Shown piece by piece: positions 9,380 to 18,963 of a stretch of 64,000 nt of DNA. Location: assembly GCA_963724985.1 (NCBI GenBank), contig CAVRWV010000019.1, positions 582,573 through 646,572 of the forward strand. The letters are read 5' to 3'. The position numbers and the translations under genes are program-made. This stretch comes from JAJPJE01 sp963724985. GTDB taxonomy: Bacteria > Acidobacteriota > Terriglobia > Terriglobales > Acidobacteriaceae. Under the pieces are notes generated by a model. It did no database searches. It had not been told where the DNA came from and saw only the letters and a program-made list of their open reading frames with translations. How positions within the stretch are numbered: the stretch's first letter is position 1; every line of letters begins with the position of its first letter.

Positions 9380-10741
9380 CTAACAGCGGACCAGATTCTC
9401 AGCATGGATGCCCTTGGTTGCGTTCCGCGTGTCTACCACCAACTTTGATTCGGATACGATTTTCTTGTAGTCGTAGTCGGAGTGGTCGGTGACAATGAGA
9501 ACACAGTCGTACTGCCCAAGATTCTCGAGCGGAGTGTTCTTCATCTGCAGATTATACTTACGTCCTTTGCCCACATATGCGAAGTACGGATCGTTATAGC
9601 TGACTTCCGCACCTTCCTTCTGCAGCAACTCAATCACAGTAAGAGAAGGCGATTCGCGAAGATCGTCGATGTCTTTCTTATACGCCACACCGAGGACCAG
9701 AACTTTCGATCCATTCAGCGATTTCTTATGTTTGTTAAGAGCGGCAGCCACACTGGAAACTACATGGTATGGCATCGCGCTGTTCACATCTCCCGCGAGT
9801 TCGATGAAACGCGTCTGGAAATCAAACTCCTTGGCCTTCCAGGAGAGATAGTAGGGATCCACCGGGATGCAGTGTCCGCCGAGACCTGGTCCAGGATAAA
9901 AAGCCTGGAATCCGAAAGGCTTCGTCTTCGCGGCCTCAATCACTTCCCAAATGTCGATTCCCATCCGCAGCGACAGCAGCTTGAGTTCGTTCACCAGCGC
10001 GATGTTTACGCAACGATAAATATTTTCTAGCAGCTTCGTCATTTCTGCTGCCGCAGGCGTGGACACGCGAACAGTGTGCTTAAAGATCGAGCCATACACT
10101 GTGGAGGCCAGATCACCAGCTGTGCTCTCCAATCCACCAACCACCTTGGGAATTTCATTCCGCGGGAAGCTGTTTCCTGGATCCTCTCGCTCGGGCGAAA
10201 ACGCGACGTAGAAGACATCCTCGCCGTCGCTAGATCCCTCGCGAGCGGCTTTCAATGCCAGTTCATTCTTTTCGAGAATGGGTACGAGGACTTCTTCTGT
10301 GGTCCCTGGATAGGTGGTACTTTCGAGAATCACCAGTTGTCCGGGACGCAGATGTGGGGCGATCGATTGCGCAGTGGACACGATGTAGCTCATATCAGGT
10401 TGGCGGAATTCGTCGAGCGGAGTTGGAACGCAAATAATGATCGCGTCCATATCTGAAATGCGAGAAAAGTCTGTAGTCGCATTAAATCCGTGTTTTTTCG
10501 CAGCTTGAACTTCGGCAGCCTCGATACGGACGATGTAGGAACCGCCTTTGGCGAGAGTGTCGACCTTTCGTGCATCCACATCGAAGCCAGTTACGGGAAA
10601 ACGCTCTTCGCTGAACAGCAAGGCAAGAGGCAGACCGACATAGCCTAATCCGAGAATTCCGACTTTCGCCGTTCGTGCGGCAATTTTCTCTTTGAGTTTC
10701 TCGGCAGTAACCTTCGGCATGGACTTCGCAGCAATCGACAT
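9380..10741 (-). CDS. wbpA: UDP-N-acetyl-D-hexosamine 6-dehydrogenase
   Basis: A 453-residue nucleotide-sugar dehydrogenase that oxidises the C6 hydroxyl of a UDP-HexNAc to the uronic acid in two NAD-dependent steps. The NAD fold motif is GILGLGYVGLPLA at about residues 29-41. ESTTYPGTTEE and the active-site cysteine in GPGLGGHCIPVDPYYL are intact, and the C-terminal domain reads VLGVAYKKDIDDLRESP. The form is that of WbpA/TviB enzymes rather than UDP-glucose dehydrogenase. It would supply UDP-GlcNAcA to the WbpB/E/D enzymes elsewhere in the window. WecC (ManNAc dehydrogenase) is the main alternative and cannot be excluded. Confidence 0.9.
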   Translation of the reverse strand: MSIAAKSMPKVTAEKLKEKIAARTAKVGILGLGYVGLPLALLFSEERFPVTGFDVDARKVDTLAKGGSYIVRIEAAEVQAAKKHGFNATTDFSRISDMDAIIICVPTPLDEFRQPDMSYIVSTAQSIAPHLRPGQLVILESTTYPGTTEEVLVPILEKNELALKAAREGSSDGEDVFYVAFSPEREDPGNSFPRNEIPKVVGGLESTAGDLASTVYGSIFKHTVRVSTPAAAEMTKLLENIYRCVNIALVNELKLLSLRMGIDIWEVIEAAKTKPFGFQAFYPGPGLGGHCIPVDPYYLSWKAKEFDFQTRFIELAGDVNSAMPYHVVSSVAAALNKHKKSLNGSKVLVLGVAYKKDIDDLRESPSLTVIELLQKEGAEVSYNDPYFAYVGKGRKYNLQMKNTPLENLGQYDCVLIVTDHSDYDYKKIVSESKLVVDTRNATKGIHAENLVRC

Positions 10742-10847
10742 TCGTTCCCCCGCTTAGGACTTAAACATTTTCGATGAGAATTCTAGCACGCTGACTACCA
10801 TTCAACTTCAAGCTAAGATATGCACTTTCAAGAGCTTACAAAATACA

Positions 10848-11919
10848 TTAGTTCACTGAAGTAAGAACTTGTGCGATCCGGTCGGCCGCTTTTCCATCCC
10901 AAAGTGGCGGTTTGTTCCCTTTCTTCGATTCACCGTTCAGGATCTTGCGAAATTCAGTCTTCAAACGGACAAAATCGCGCCCAATCAGCTGGTTTGTGCC
11001 AACATTGACGGTGACTGGTCTTTCGGTGTTTTCCCGCATGGTCAGACATGGAACGCCCAAGAATGTGGTCTCTTCCTGGATACCGCCCGAATCGGTGATG
11101 ACCAACGTCGCATTCTTCTGTAGAGCTAAGAACGTTAAGTAGGCGGCAGGATCCATCCACGTGATCTTGCCAGCCCCGTTCAGACCTAATTGATGAATGC
11201 GTTCGCGCGTGCGCGGATGAACTGGAAACAGAATCTCTATCTCCGAGCTTAGATCGGTGAGCGTCTTCACCAGGCACGAAAGCCATTCCGGGTCGTCCAC
11301 ATTGGAGGGCCTATGCATTGTGACGAGCGCGAACTTAGCCGGCAGACCTGGCGGAATGTGTTTTTCGGAACTTGGCAGCATCTGCATCACTGTGTCGATC
11401 ATGACATTTCCGACAAGGTGTACGCGTTCGGCTGGAATGCCCTCTCGTTCCAGATTTTCGTTTCCATCCGCGGATGGAGTAAACAGGATGTCTGCCAGCT
11501 GATCCGTAATCAGACGATTAATCTCTTCCGGCATAGCTACGGTCGAACGAGCGAAGACCCGCTTCCACGTGTGCGACGCGCACCTGGAGTTTTGAACAGA
11601 CCAGTGCGGCAGCAACCGTCGAATTCACATCTCCATAGACCACGACGAGGTCTGGTTTGTGCTCAAGTACGACCGGTTCAAACCGTGTCATTATTTCTGC
11701 TGTCTGCTGCGCATGACTTCCGGATCCGACGCCGAGATTAATTTCGGGCGCGCCGATGCCTAATTCCTGGAAGAAGACGTCGGACATATTGAAGTCGTAA
11801 TGCTGGCCGGTATGCACAACTATCTGCTCGATCCCCGGAACCCGCTTCAACGCACGATGAACTGGCGCCAGCTTCATGAAATTCGGCCGTGCTCCGACGA
11901 TATGAAAAACCCGCATCAA
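10848..11919 (-). pseudogene. wecB: UDP-GlcNAc 2-epimerase, single-base frameshift
   Basis: The gene interconverts UDP-GlcNAc and UDP-ManNAc. It is present as two overlapping frames: 11518-11919 (N-terminal 133 residues, from VGARPNFMKLAPV to GLRSFDRS) and 10848-11615 (from AMPEEINRL to the end). Family members read continuously through GLRSFDR-x-MPEEINR. Here one extra base between the AGC and ATG codons, near 11535, breaks the frame. Removing it restores a full-length protein of about 358 residues with all other motifs normal, including ITDSGGIQEE and MRENTERP. The first ATG overlaps the rmlD stop by four bases. An intact paralogue lies at 29109-30239. A sequencing error and a true recent mutation are equally possible from sequence alone. 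Confidence 0.85.
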
Positions 11920-12873
11920 TTCTTTCCTCTCAACACGGCCGTAGTAGCTTCGCGGTGCGGTGCGATCGATTGAAGCTCATCCATCACAAGCTCGAGCGCC
12001 GTATCCCATGCGGGCAATTGGAGTCCGAAGGTACGCTGGAGTTTTGAGTTATCCAGGACCGAATTCCTGGGGCGCGTGGCGCGAACGGGATATTCCGCCG
12101 ACGTTATCGGCAACACTCTTGCGAGTGGGGAGTCACCGGAACTTCGCAACTGTTCGACAATTGCGTTTGTGAATCCACACCAGGATGTATTTCCGGCCGA
12201 AGTCATGTTGTAAATTCCGCGCACCTCGGCAAACAGCTCAGCAGTTGAAGTAATTCCCTTCCGTGCAGGTCCCACGCGCTGGGCGATCGCTTGTGCAGTC
12301 GCCTCCGCGAGCGAACGGCTCCAGGTTGGCGCTCCGACTTGATCATCCACAACCTTGAGTTCTTCACGCTCGACTGCCAAGCTTCATCATCGTCAGAAGA
12401 AAATTCTTGCCACGCGCTCCGTACACCCATGAGGTCCGAAAAATCAGAAATGCGCCACCTACATCGCGCACTGCGTTGTCACCCGCCAGCTTCGTTCGAC
12501 CATATACAGATAGCGGATTCGGCTGGTCATCTTCTGCGTACGCGCTGGGCTTCGTCCCGTCGAACACGTAGTCCGTCGAATAACTGACAAACAGAGCGCC
12601 TGTGCGCTTTGCTTCCTCTGCCATAACTGCGGGTGCAGTTGCATTGATCTGCATCGCCAGTTCCGGCTCGTCTTCCGCCTTATCGACCGCGGTATAAGCA
12701 GCCGCATTCACGATCACGTGGGGCGAGTGGTCTCGTATCGTTTCGCGTATCGAATCCGCGGAAGACAATTCAATTTGAGGCCGATCAACAGCGACCACTT
12801 CCCCCAACGTGGAAAGTGTCCGTTGCAATTCCCATCCAACCTGCCCCTTATTACCAACCAGTAAACAACGCAA
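11916..12873 (-). pseudogene. rmlD: dTDP-4-dehydrorhamnose reductase, single-base frameshift
   Basis: RmlD reduces dTDP-4-keto-L-rhamnose to dTDP-L-rhamnose. The N-terminal frame (12364-12873) has LLVGNKGQVGWELQ, DVINAAAYTAVDKAE-type and YGRTKLAGDNAV motifs. It then runs off into GSRA and a stop after LTMMKL. The C-terminal frame (11916-12380) picks up at REELKVVDDQVGAPTWS, exactly where the family continues. One surplus T in CTTGGC at about 12378 explains the break. No other rhamnose gene (rmlA, rmlB, rmlC) lies in the window. The gene leads the operon rmlD-wecB-wbpA-epimerase on the minus strand. Confidence 0.85.
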
Positions 12874-12928
12874 TCGATTTCACTTTCCTGAGGGAGCTAT
12901 CGTTCGTTTAAGAACGGCGTTTGCAAAC

Positions 12929-12945
12929 TCCGATATTGTATCGGA
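12929..12945. promoter_or_regulatory. Inverted repeat upstream of rmlD
   Basis: TCCGATA-TTG-TATCGGA is a perfect seven-base inverted repeat 56 bases upstream of the rmlD start. A second, shorter repeat (CGTTC/GAACG, 12901-12916) sits next to it. An operator for the sugar operon is possible. There is no T-run to suggest a terminator. Confidence 0.35.
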
Positions 12946-12998
12946 CGTCAACACATGCCCGAGTAAATATGGGGTAACAATCAGGGGAGGAATCAGCT

Positions 12999-13118
12999 AT
13001 GGAAAACACGCTCCGAATGGGGCGAACTATTGTGCGTGAACTCCAAGATTATGAAATCCGAAGGACACGAAAGCAGCAGTGGAGGCGACTTGCGGCACCC
13101 ACCACACCTTGCGCATAA
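12999..13118 (+). CDS. Possible 39-residue small ORF with strong RBS
   Basis: An ATG at 12999 is preceded by AGGGGAGGAA at good spacing, one of the strongest ribosome-binding sites in the window. The frame encodes 39 residues (MENTLRMGRTIVRELQ at the start, ending PTTPCA). Most of it lies antisense to the 3' end of the secreted-protein gene on the other strand. I recognise no family. The peptide is basic and has no membrane segment. The RBS is the only evidence. Confidence 0.22.
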   Translation: MENTLRMGRTIVRELQDYEIRRTRKQQWRRLAAPTTPCA

Positions 13119-13635
13119 TGCGATTCTGGCTGTGCATCATCCTGCCACCGACAAAGTCCATCGCCGTCGGCCAAACCTGCAGGGCCGGATAAATCGCGGC
13201 GGAGTCAGCAAAAGGCTTTAAGAACGGATTCAGTTCGACGGCTCCATGGCCAATAGCCTGGCGGGTGGAATAGGCATCAAATCCTGCTGCTGCATGGTCA
13301 AAAACGACCAGAGAGTACCAAATCCGCGAGTTACGCGCGCGGTCTTCGTTGACTGTGCTGATCTTCATCGGCTTGATCACAGCCGTCTTGATTATTGGCC
13401 GCCCGCCAGCCGTGACCGTTCCACCTACCGCCTGCGAGATCGGGCCAGCCGACACCGGATCCGCCAACTGGGCCAGCAGAGCCGTGTTTAGGGCCTTGCT
13501 ACTGGTGAACGCCGCGTCAGGCGATACTGTGGCGCCGGCGGTTGCTACAGTCGATACCGGTGCAACTTGTTGGGCGTTCGTGGTCTGACACTGAGCTGCG
13601 ACGGCTAACAACAGTACGGCGGCCAGTTTCCGCAT
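13027..13635 (-). CDS. Secreted protein of unknown function
   Basis: A 202-residue protein with a clear signal peptide (MRKLAAVLLLAVAAQCQTTNA, cleavage after about residue 21). An alanine/threonine-rich segment follows. The C-terminal 100 residues are conserved-looking, with DAYSTRQAI, ELNPFLKPFA, YPALQVWP and HSQNRIMRKVWWVPQVA. The hydrophobic patches could be membrane-associated. I do not recognise a named domain, although proteins with an ELNP-x-L-x-PF pattern are common in Acidobacteria. Its untranslated leader contains several hairpins, and an inverted repeat lies farther upstream, so expression looks regulated. Confidence 0.7.
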   Translation of the reverse strand: MRKLAAVLLLAVAAQCQTTNAQQVAPVSTVATAGATVSPDAAFTSSKALNTALLAQLADPVSAGPISQAVGGTVTAGGRPIIKTAVIKPMKISTVNEDRARNSRIWYSLVVFDHAAAGFDAYSTRQAIGHGAVELNPFLKPFADSAAIYPALQVWPTAMDFVGGRMMHSQNRIMRKVWWVPQVASTAAFVSFGFHNLGVHAQ

Positions 13636-13668
13636 CGGTTCCCCTTGACGTCCCTAGACTCGTTAGCT

Positions 13669-13740
13669 GGGGAGACAGTCCCCCTGATGACCTTCGGGAA
13701 TGCCTTCCCTGTCCCAGAGTTCCTGTACGCAGGTAATCTG
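13669..13740 (-). promoter_or_regulatory. Structured leader with consecutive hairpins
   Basis: Upstream of the secreted-protein gene the DNA encodes three successive hairpins: GGGGA/TCCCC (13669-13683), GGGAA/TTCCC (13696-13709) and CCTG-TACG-CAGG (13722-13733). The last is enclosed by an outer CAGA/TCTG pairing (13715-13740). Such a run in 80 bases suggests a structured 5' leader. I could not match it to a riboswitch class by eye. Confidence 0.35.
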
Positions 13741-13791
13741 CCACATGTTGCTCCCTTTTTTGCAGGGTTTATTTTGAGTCCGGGGGTTAGA

Positions 13792-13809
13792 TGTGCAAAT
13801 GTTTGCACA
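13792..13809. promoter_or_regulatory. Inverted repeat TGTGCAA-N4-TTGCACA, site 1
   Basis: This is a perfect inverted repeat 157 bases upstream of the secreted-protein start. On the minus strand its downstream half contains TTGCAC, placed 18 bases from a weak AAATAA -10-like hexamer (13769-13774), so it may overlap a promoter. The same motif recurs at 16268-16285 and 26344-26363. Confidence 0.5.
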
Positions 13810-13887
13810 TTAGGAGAAAGCCGATTCAGCATCTTGGAGTCTTGGCGACTACTGAGTTGAAAGGAACCGTCGGTTCACAAGACAGAA

Positions 13888-13912
13888 AAGGCCGCCCTGC
13901 TAGAGCGGCCTT
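13888..13912 (-). terminator. Rho-independent terminator of the first Ig-like gene
   Basis: An AAGGCCGC/GCGGCCTT stem of eight base pairs with a nine-base loop is followed on the minus strand by a TTTT run. It lies 28 bases beyond the stop of the gene ending at 13940. Confidence 0.85.
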
Positions 13913-16243
13913 GCCTAAGGATGAACTACTTGACGTAGTTTATGGACTCGGTACCGCAGCCGCCGCTTGGTTCGAGTAGCTGCTTTCCGTTCCCGAGCCA
14001 CTTACAGCAGTTACCACGTAGTAATATGTCATTCCACTCTGGACTGTCGAATCAACATAGCTCGTACCGGCCTGTGAACTCGAGGTCAACTTTGTATACG
14101 GTCCGCCTGATACGGTGCCCCGATATATGTTGTACCCAGACACAGACGACGTGCTCGCGTTCCAACTCAGGTCGACCGAATGCTGCGTTGGTACCGTTCC
14201 TGAGCCCGAGAGAGCAACGATTGCCGGAGAGTTCGTCGCATTACTCACGAACGATACCGTTCCGGACGCAGCCCCACTGCTTTCAGGCGTAAACGAGATA
14301 GTGGCATTCTGGGTTTTGCCGGCAGCCAATGTGATGGGCAAGCTAACGCCGCTAAGGCTGAAACCAGTTCCGGTAAAATTCGCTGCTGTTATGGACAGCG
14401 AGCCGGTACCCGTATTCGATAGCGTCACCGTTTTACTGGTCGACGTACCCTCGAGAACGCTTCCGAAGCTAAGACTTGTTGGCGATGCGCTTAATGAGGA
14501 ATGTGCTCGCCGCTGTGGCTGAACCTGACAAAGTTATGGCGGAGCCGTATTCGACGCATTGCTGGAAACAGTTATTGACCCAGTAAAGGTACCTGTTGTG
14601 GTCGGCGCAAACTTGACGCTTAGTGCGGCGGACTGGCCCGCAACGATCGTCATTGGGAAATTCGCACCTGAAATGCTGAAGCTCGTACCGCTCACAGTTG
14701 CGCCCGTCACCGAGAGATTCGATCCACCCGTGTTTGCAACAGTGAGGGTCTGAATGGAGCTGCTATTGGTTGTGGTGCTGCTGAAGCTAATCGCAGTTGG
14801 GGAAACAGTGATCTGGGGAGCCGCGATGGTCACCGTTACGGTCGCTGATGCCGACTTCGTCAGTATCTGCTGAGCTAGTTGCCTTCACCGTATAGGTTCC
14901 TGCAGTGCCGGGTGCGGTATACATGCCAGCTGCGGATATAGTGCCGCCACTCGCGGACCAGGTCACGGCGGTATTGCTGCTGCCCGTAACTGCTGCAATG
15001 AACTGTTGGGTGCTCCAGTCTTAACTGTAGCTGTGCCTGGACTGATCGACACTGCGACTACGGGAGCTGCCGTCACGGTTACGCTGGCCGTTGCTGACTT
15101 AGTGGAATCGGCAGCACTAGTTGCCTTGACGGTGTAAGTCCCCGCCGCACTGGGAGCGGTATAGAGGCCTGCGGGCGAGATGCTACCGCCGGTCACAGAC
15201 CATGAAACTGCGGTGTTTGACGTTCCCGTGACAGTCGCGCTGAACTGTACGGTTCCTCCAGCAGCTACAGTGGACGTCGACGGAGTTAGCGATAGAGACA
15301 CAGTTCCAGCGGTCGCGGAAGAAGACGGCACGAAAACAACATCACGGAAGTAGTTCGAGTTCTGATAAGAGCTGGTGGGATATTGGGCAACAGCCCCGTA
15401 CCGACCATTACTTCCAACTTCAGAATGCAGGTTGTTGTTGTTAATCCCGGCAGCGAGTCCCGAGTTTGTCGCCACGTAATAGTTCTTGCCAGTATTTACG
15501 CTGACCAGGTATTCGGTATTCGCGGTCACTGTAAGTGGCGTGCCGAGCGATTGCTGTTGCCAGCCTGATGCGGTTTCGTTGGCGAAGGTGACGGTTGCCA
15601 GAAGGGTTCCCTTCGAATCCCAAATGTGCCCAACGTGAGTCCCGGATTCAGAACTCGATTTCCAGAAACGAATCGCAGCTATCTGACCAGCAACATCGCA
15701 TAGAATCGCGTTCCGAGTTCGTACGAAACACCGTCGTTATAACTGCTTCCGACCGGTGATTGTGTTGTGAAAAGGCTCTGATTAGAAGAAGTTGAGTTAG
15801 GCGATGCTGAAAAGGAAAGTCCTGAAACCGAAGAGCCATTGAAAGAGACTGTAAGACTGCTCGGATTGAATGTGTACCCCGTCTTGGTCGGCGTGATCGT
15901 ATAGGCGCCGCTGGCAAGCCCTCTAAACGAAAATCTTCCGTTTGAGTCGGCGGTTGCACTAGCGTTCGTAGGGCCGGTGAGCGAGACGGTGGCTCCGGCG
16001 CCGTTAGCAGCAGGCGAGATGGAGCCAGAGAGGGTCGCGCCAAATCGTGATCTCGATGTAGTTTGCGCCGAACTAGTGTGCGCAAACACAAACGGTATAA
16101 GTGCACCCAGAACTAACAATGCGACCCGAATAGTTGGAATCGATACAGCAACCTTGGCACGGGGATAAGGCCTATTTTGGACAACACCACTCCCTTCGCC
16201 GCTCGGACCAGAAAAATTCACCACTACAATGAGCGGACTTACA

Positions 16244-16273
16244 GTTATATTCAGTTTTGAAGGGCGCTGTGAA
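16244..16273 (-). promoter_or_regulatory. Promoter of the DUF4082/Ig-like gene
   Basis: On the minus strand TTCACA (16268-16273) and TATAAC (16244-16249) are separated by 18 bases, close to the sigma-70 consensus. The -35 element falls within the inverted repeat at 16268-16285. Confidence 0.5.
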
Positions 16274-16285
16274 AGAACTTGCACA
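16268..16285. promoter_or_regulatory. Inverted repeat TGTGaAA-N4-TTGCACA, site 2
   Basis: This matches the repeat at 13792 and 26344 with one mismatch (TGTGAAA in one half). It covers the -35 element of the promoter driving the DUF4082/Ig-like gene, the arrangement expected of a repressor operator. Confidence 0.5.
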
Positions 16286-16561
16286 TAGCTGTCCAGCTTC
16301 TGTGGATAGAGATGACTTTGGTACATGTTCAATGCGCATTTCACAGAAAACAGCTGACTTGCGTTCTTGTCGAAGAGAAATTGACTGCTAAGTACATTTC
16401 GTTTTGATCGCAGGATATTTCAGGCGTAACCCTTAGGCAGATCACGTGAGTCTGCGCACTGCGTCGTGTATTGTTTGCTGCCCGTGAGTAAAACTGCGCA
16501 CCACGAATGATTCGCTACGTGCCCGTGCTTGGGATCAATTTGGGAGCAAATCGAAACAAAA

Positions 16562-16586
16562 AAGGCCACTCTCTCGGAGTGGCCTT
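16562..16586 (-). terminator. Rho-independent terminator of the second Ig-like gene
   Basis: A nine-base-pair stem (AAGGCCACT/AGTGGCCTT) with a seven-base loop is followed on the minus strand by TTTTTTG. It lies 38 bases beyond the stop at 16624. Confidence 0.9.
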
Positions 16587-16623
16587 CTGCAGGTTTATCA
16601 CAACTGATACGCGCAGATTAGCC

Positions 16624-18779
16624 CTACGGAACAACCGCAGTTGCTTCGTTCGAATAAGCGCTCTCCAATCCGCTACTGTCTACGGCTGTCACAACGTAGT
16701 AGTACGTAGTTCCGCTCTGCACTGTCGTATCCGTAAAGCTTGTTCCAGGCACGGACTGCCGACTGCAGCTTGGTATACGGCCCTCCCGATTGTGTTCCGC
16801 GATACACAAAGTATCCGGTGACGGTCGAGGTGCTTGCCGTCCAGTTGAGGGTCACTGAGTGCGAAACCGGAGCTGTCGCGGCTCCAGAGAGAGTGACCGC
16901 CGGACGCAGTATTCCAGCATTACTCGACACCGCGATCGTGCCGGAGTAGTTCCCCGCGGCGGTCGGTGCAAACTTGACAGTCAGATTCGACTGACTGTCC
17001 CGCACTGACCGTGATCGGAAAACTCGTGCCGCTGACGTTGAATCCGTTGCCGGTCACAGTCGCGCCGGTAACGGAGAGATTCGATCCGCCAGTGTTCGAT
17101 ATTTTCAGTGTTTGCGTTTTGACTCGCGTTAGCTGCAATGCTGCCGAAAGTGATAGAGGTTGGTGAGACGGCGATCTGCGCCGGCGTTGATGGTTACAGT
17201 CACGCTCGCCGAGGCCGATTTCGTCGCATCCGCAGCACTGGTGGCTTTCACCGTATAGGTTCCCGCCGTGCCAGGCGCCGTGAAAAGACCGGAGCTCGAA
17301 ACCGAGCCACCACTGGCCGACCACGTCACGCCCGTATTGCTCGAACCAGTCACAGTTGCGGTGAACTGTTGCGTAGCTCCGGCCTGGATCGATGCGGAAG
17401 TCGGAGTAATGGCAACACTGATCGGCGTTGGAGGCGCACTTACATTGACAGTGACCGACGCCGACTTCGTGCGGTCCGCAACACTGGTAGCGATCACCGA
17501 GTAGGCTCCAGCAGTGCTCGGCGCGGTGTAGAGGCCCCCGGATGTGATCGTTCCGCGCGTCGCAGACCACGTCACCGCGGTGTTGCTTGTGCCAGTTACG
17601 CTTGCAGTGAATTGCTGTGTCGCGCCCGTTTGAATCGCAACCAGGCTCGGACTTATCGTAACCACGATGGACGGATGCGCTTACAGCTCACGGTCGCGGA
17701 TGCCGACTTCGTGGTGTCGGCAGCACTGGTGGCCTTAACTGTGTAGCTGCCGGCGGTCGCTGGAGCCGTGTACAAGCCTGAACTCGAAACCGATCCGCTC
17801 GAAGCGGACCACGTCACACTTCGGTTGCTCGTACCTGTCACCGTCGCGGTGAATTGCTGCGTGGCACCCGTCTGGACTGAGGCCGAGGTTGGATTGATCG
17901 AAGATTCCAACCGGGGGCGGTGTCGTTGTCACAGTCACAGTCGCCGTTGCGCTCTTCGTGCTATCCGCGGAACTGGTTGCTTTCACCGTGTAAGTGCCAG
18001 CGGTAGTGGGTGCGGTATAAAGGCCGGAACTCGAAATTGTTCCTCTGGAAGCAGACCAGCTTACCGCCGTATTGCTTGTTCCCGTCACTGTCGCGATGAA
18101 CTGCTGCGTGGTTCCCGTTTGCAGCGCTGCCGAGCTTGGAATAATCGAGACGGAAATCGTGGGTGACCCGGTGGTGACGGTAACGGTTGCGGTACCAGAC
18201 TGAGTGGTGTCCGCGACGCTCGTTGCAATGATGACGTACGTTCCTGCAGCAACCGGCGCCGTGTAGAGCCCAGATGGGGAGATCGTGCCGCTCGACGCCG
18301 ACCAGGTCACAGCCGTATTGCTGCTTCCATCTACCGTCGCACTGAACTGTTGTGTGTCACCAGTCGGCAATCGATGCGAAGCCGGGACTCACTGAGACGG
18401 AGACGGCCGACGCGGTTGGTGTTACCGAAACAGTCGCAGTTGCAGCTACGGTACTGTCTGCCGCACTCGTTGCTATGACCGTATACGTGCCCGGTGTGGA
18501 TGGCGCAGTGTAGAGTCCAGCAGCGGACACAGTACCGCCCGAAGCTGACCATGTCACAGTTGTATCGGGTGTGCCAGTAACTGTAGCTGAAAACTGTTGA
18601 GTTCCCCCAACCTGGATGGAGACAGCGGTTGGGTTAATAGTGATCGAGACTGTTCCGACACTGTTGGTCGTCGCCGGTGCCTTTGCAGCACTGGTTACGC
18701 CAACGCATCCAGATTCAAGCGCTACCGCTATAAAGACAACAACAAATAAAACGAAGGACCGTACCAAAGAAATGTGCAT
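16624..18779 (-). pseudogene. Ig-like (BIG2) repeat lipoprotein with anchor-D and FN3 modules, frameshifted
   Basis: It starts as a lipoprotein: MHISLVRSFVLFVVVFIAVA followed by LESGC, giving a lipidated cysteine near residue 25, and then GVTSAAKA. About six BIG2-like units of roughly 80 residues follow (QQFSATV, VTWSASGG, GLYTAPSTPGTYTV), then an anchor-D-type module and an FN3-like end (GYFVYRGTQSGGPYTKLQ). The frame changes about seven times. The main pieces are 18357-18779, 17735-18370, 17653-17910, 17129-17665, 16920-17115 (tail of a longer frame), 16673-17005 and 16624-16809. Repaired, it would be about 710 residues and probably tethered to a membrane with its Ig stalk exposed. I noticed no in-frame nonsense codons between the breaks. 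Confidence 0.75.
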
Positions 18780-18963
18780 TCACTAATCATCATTTCTGTG
18801 GCGCGCCCGTTCATACTAAGTTAACCGTTCGGAATTCCACAAGTGCCTTTCGAAGAATTTTCATGAACATGGCGCTTTTTTAATTTATCTCGAATAAATC
18901 TCCATCACTTCCTGCTTATTTGCTCTCCGAAGGGAAATAACCCTCCGTTAAGTCCCAAATTCC

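Larger units (their letters stand above)
13940..16344 (-). pseudogene. Secreted DUF4082/Ig-like/anchor-D/FN3 protein, frameshifted
   Basis: One large secreted-protein gene read in several frames. The order is a signal-like hydrophobic segment (VALLVLGALIPFVFA), a carboxypeptidase-regulatory-like beta module (SGSISPAANGAGATV) and a DUF4082 domain. Two BIG2-like repeats (VSLSLTPSTSTVAAGGTVQF type), two choice-of-anchor-D-type repeats and a C-terminal FN3-like module (SGYNIYRGTVSGGPYT) follow. In-frame pieces are 15679-16344, 14963-15529, 14534-14833 and 13940-14428. Breaks near 15005 and 14540 look like one-base losses, and those near 14865 and 14490 like one-base gains. The frame is open to 16344, but a promoter at 16244-16273 implies a start below about 16235, possibly TTG near 16187 with a further indel. 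It ends with a strong terminator and has no C-terminal anchor. Confidence 0.75.

Noticed and set aside
17138..17746. Arginine-rich plus-strand open frame of 202 codons
   Set aside because: It is antisense to Ig-like units, with a composition explained by the complementary Thr/Ser/Ala codons.
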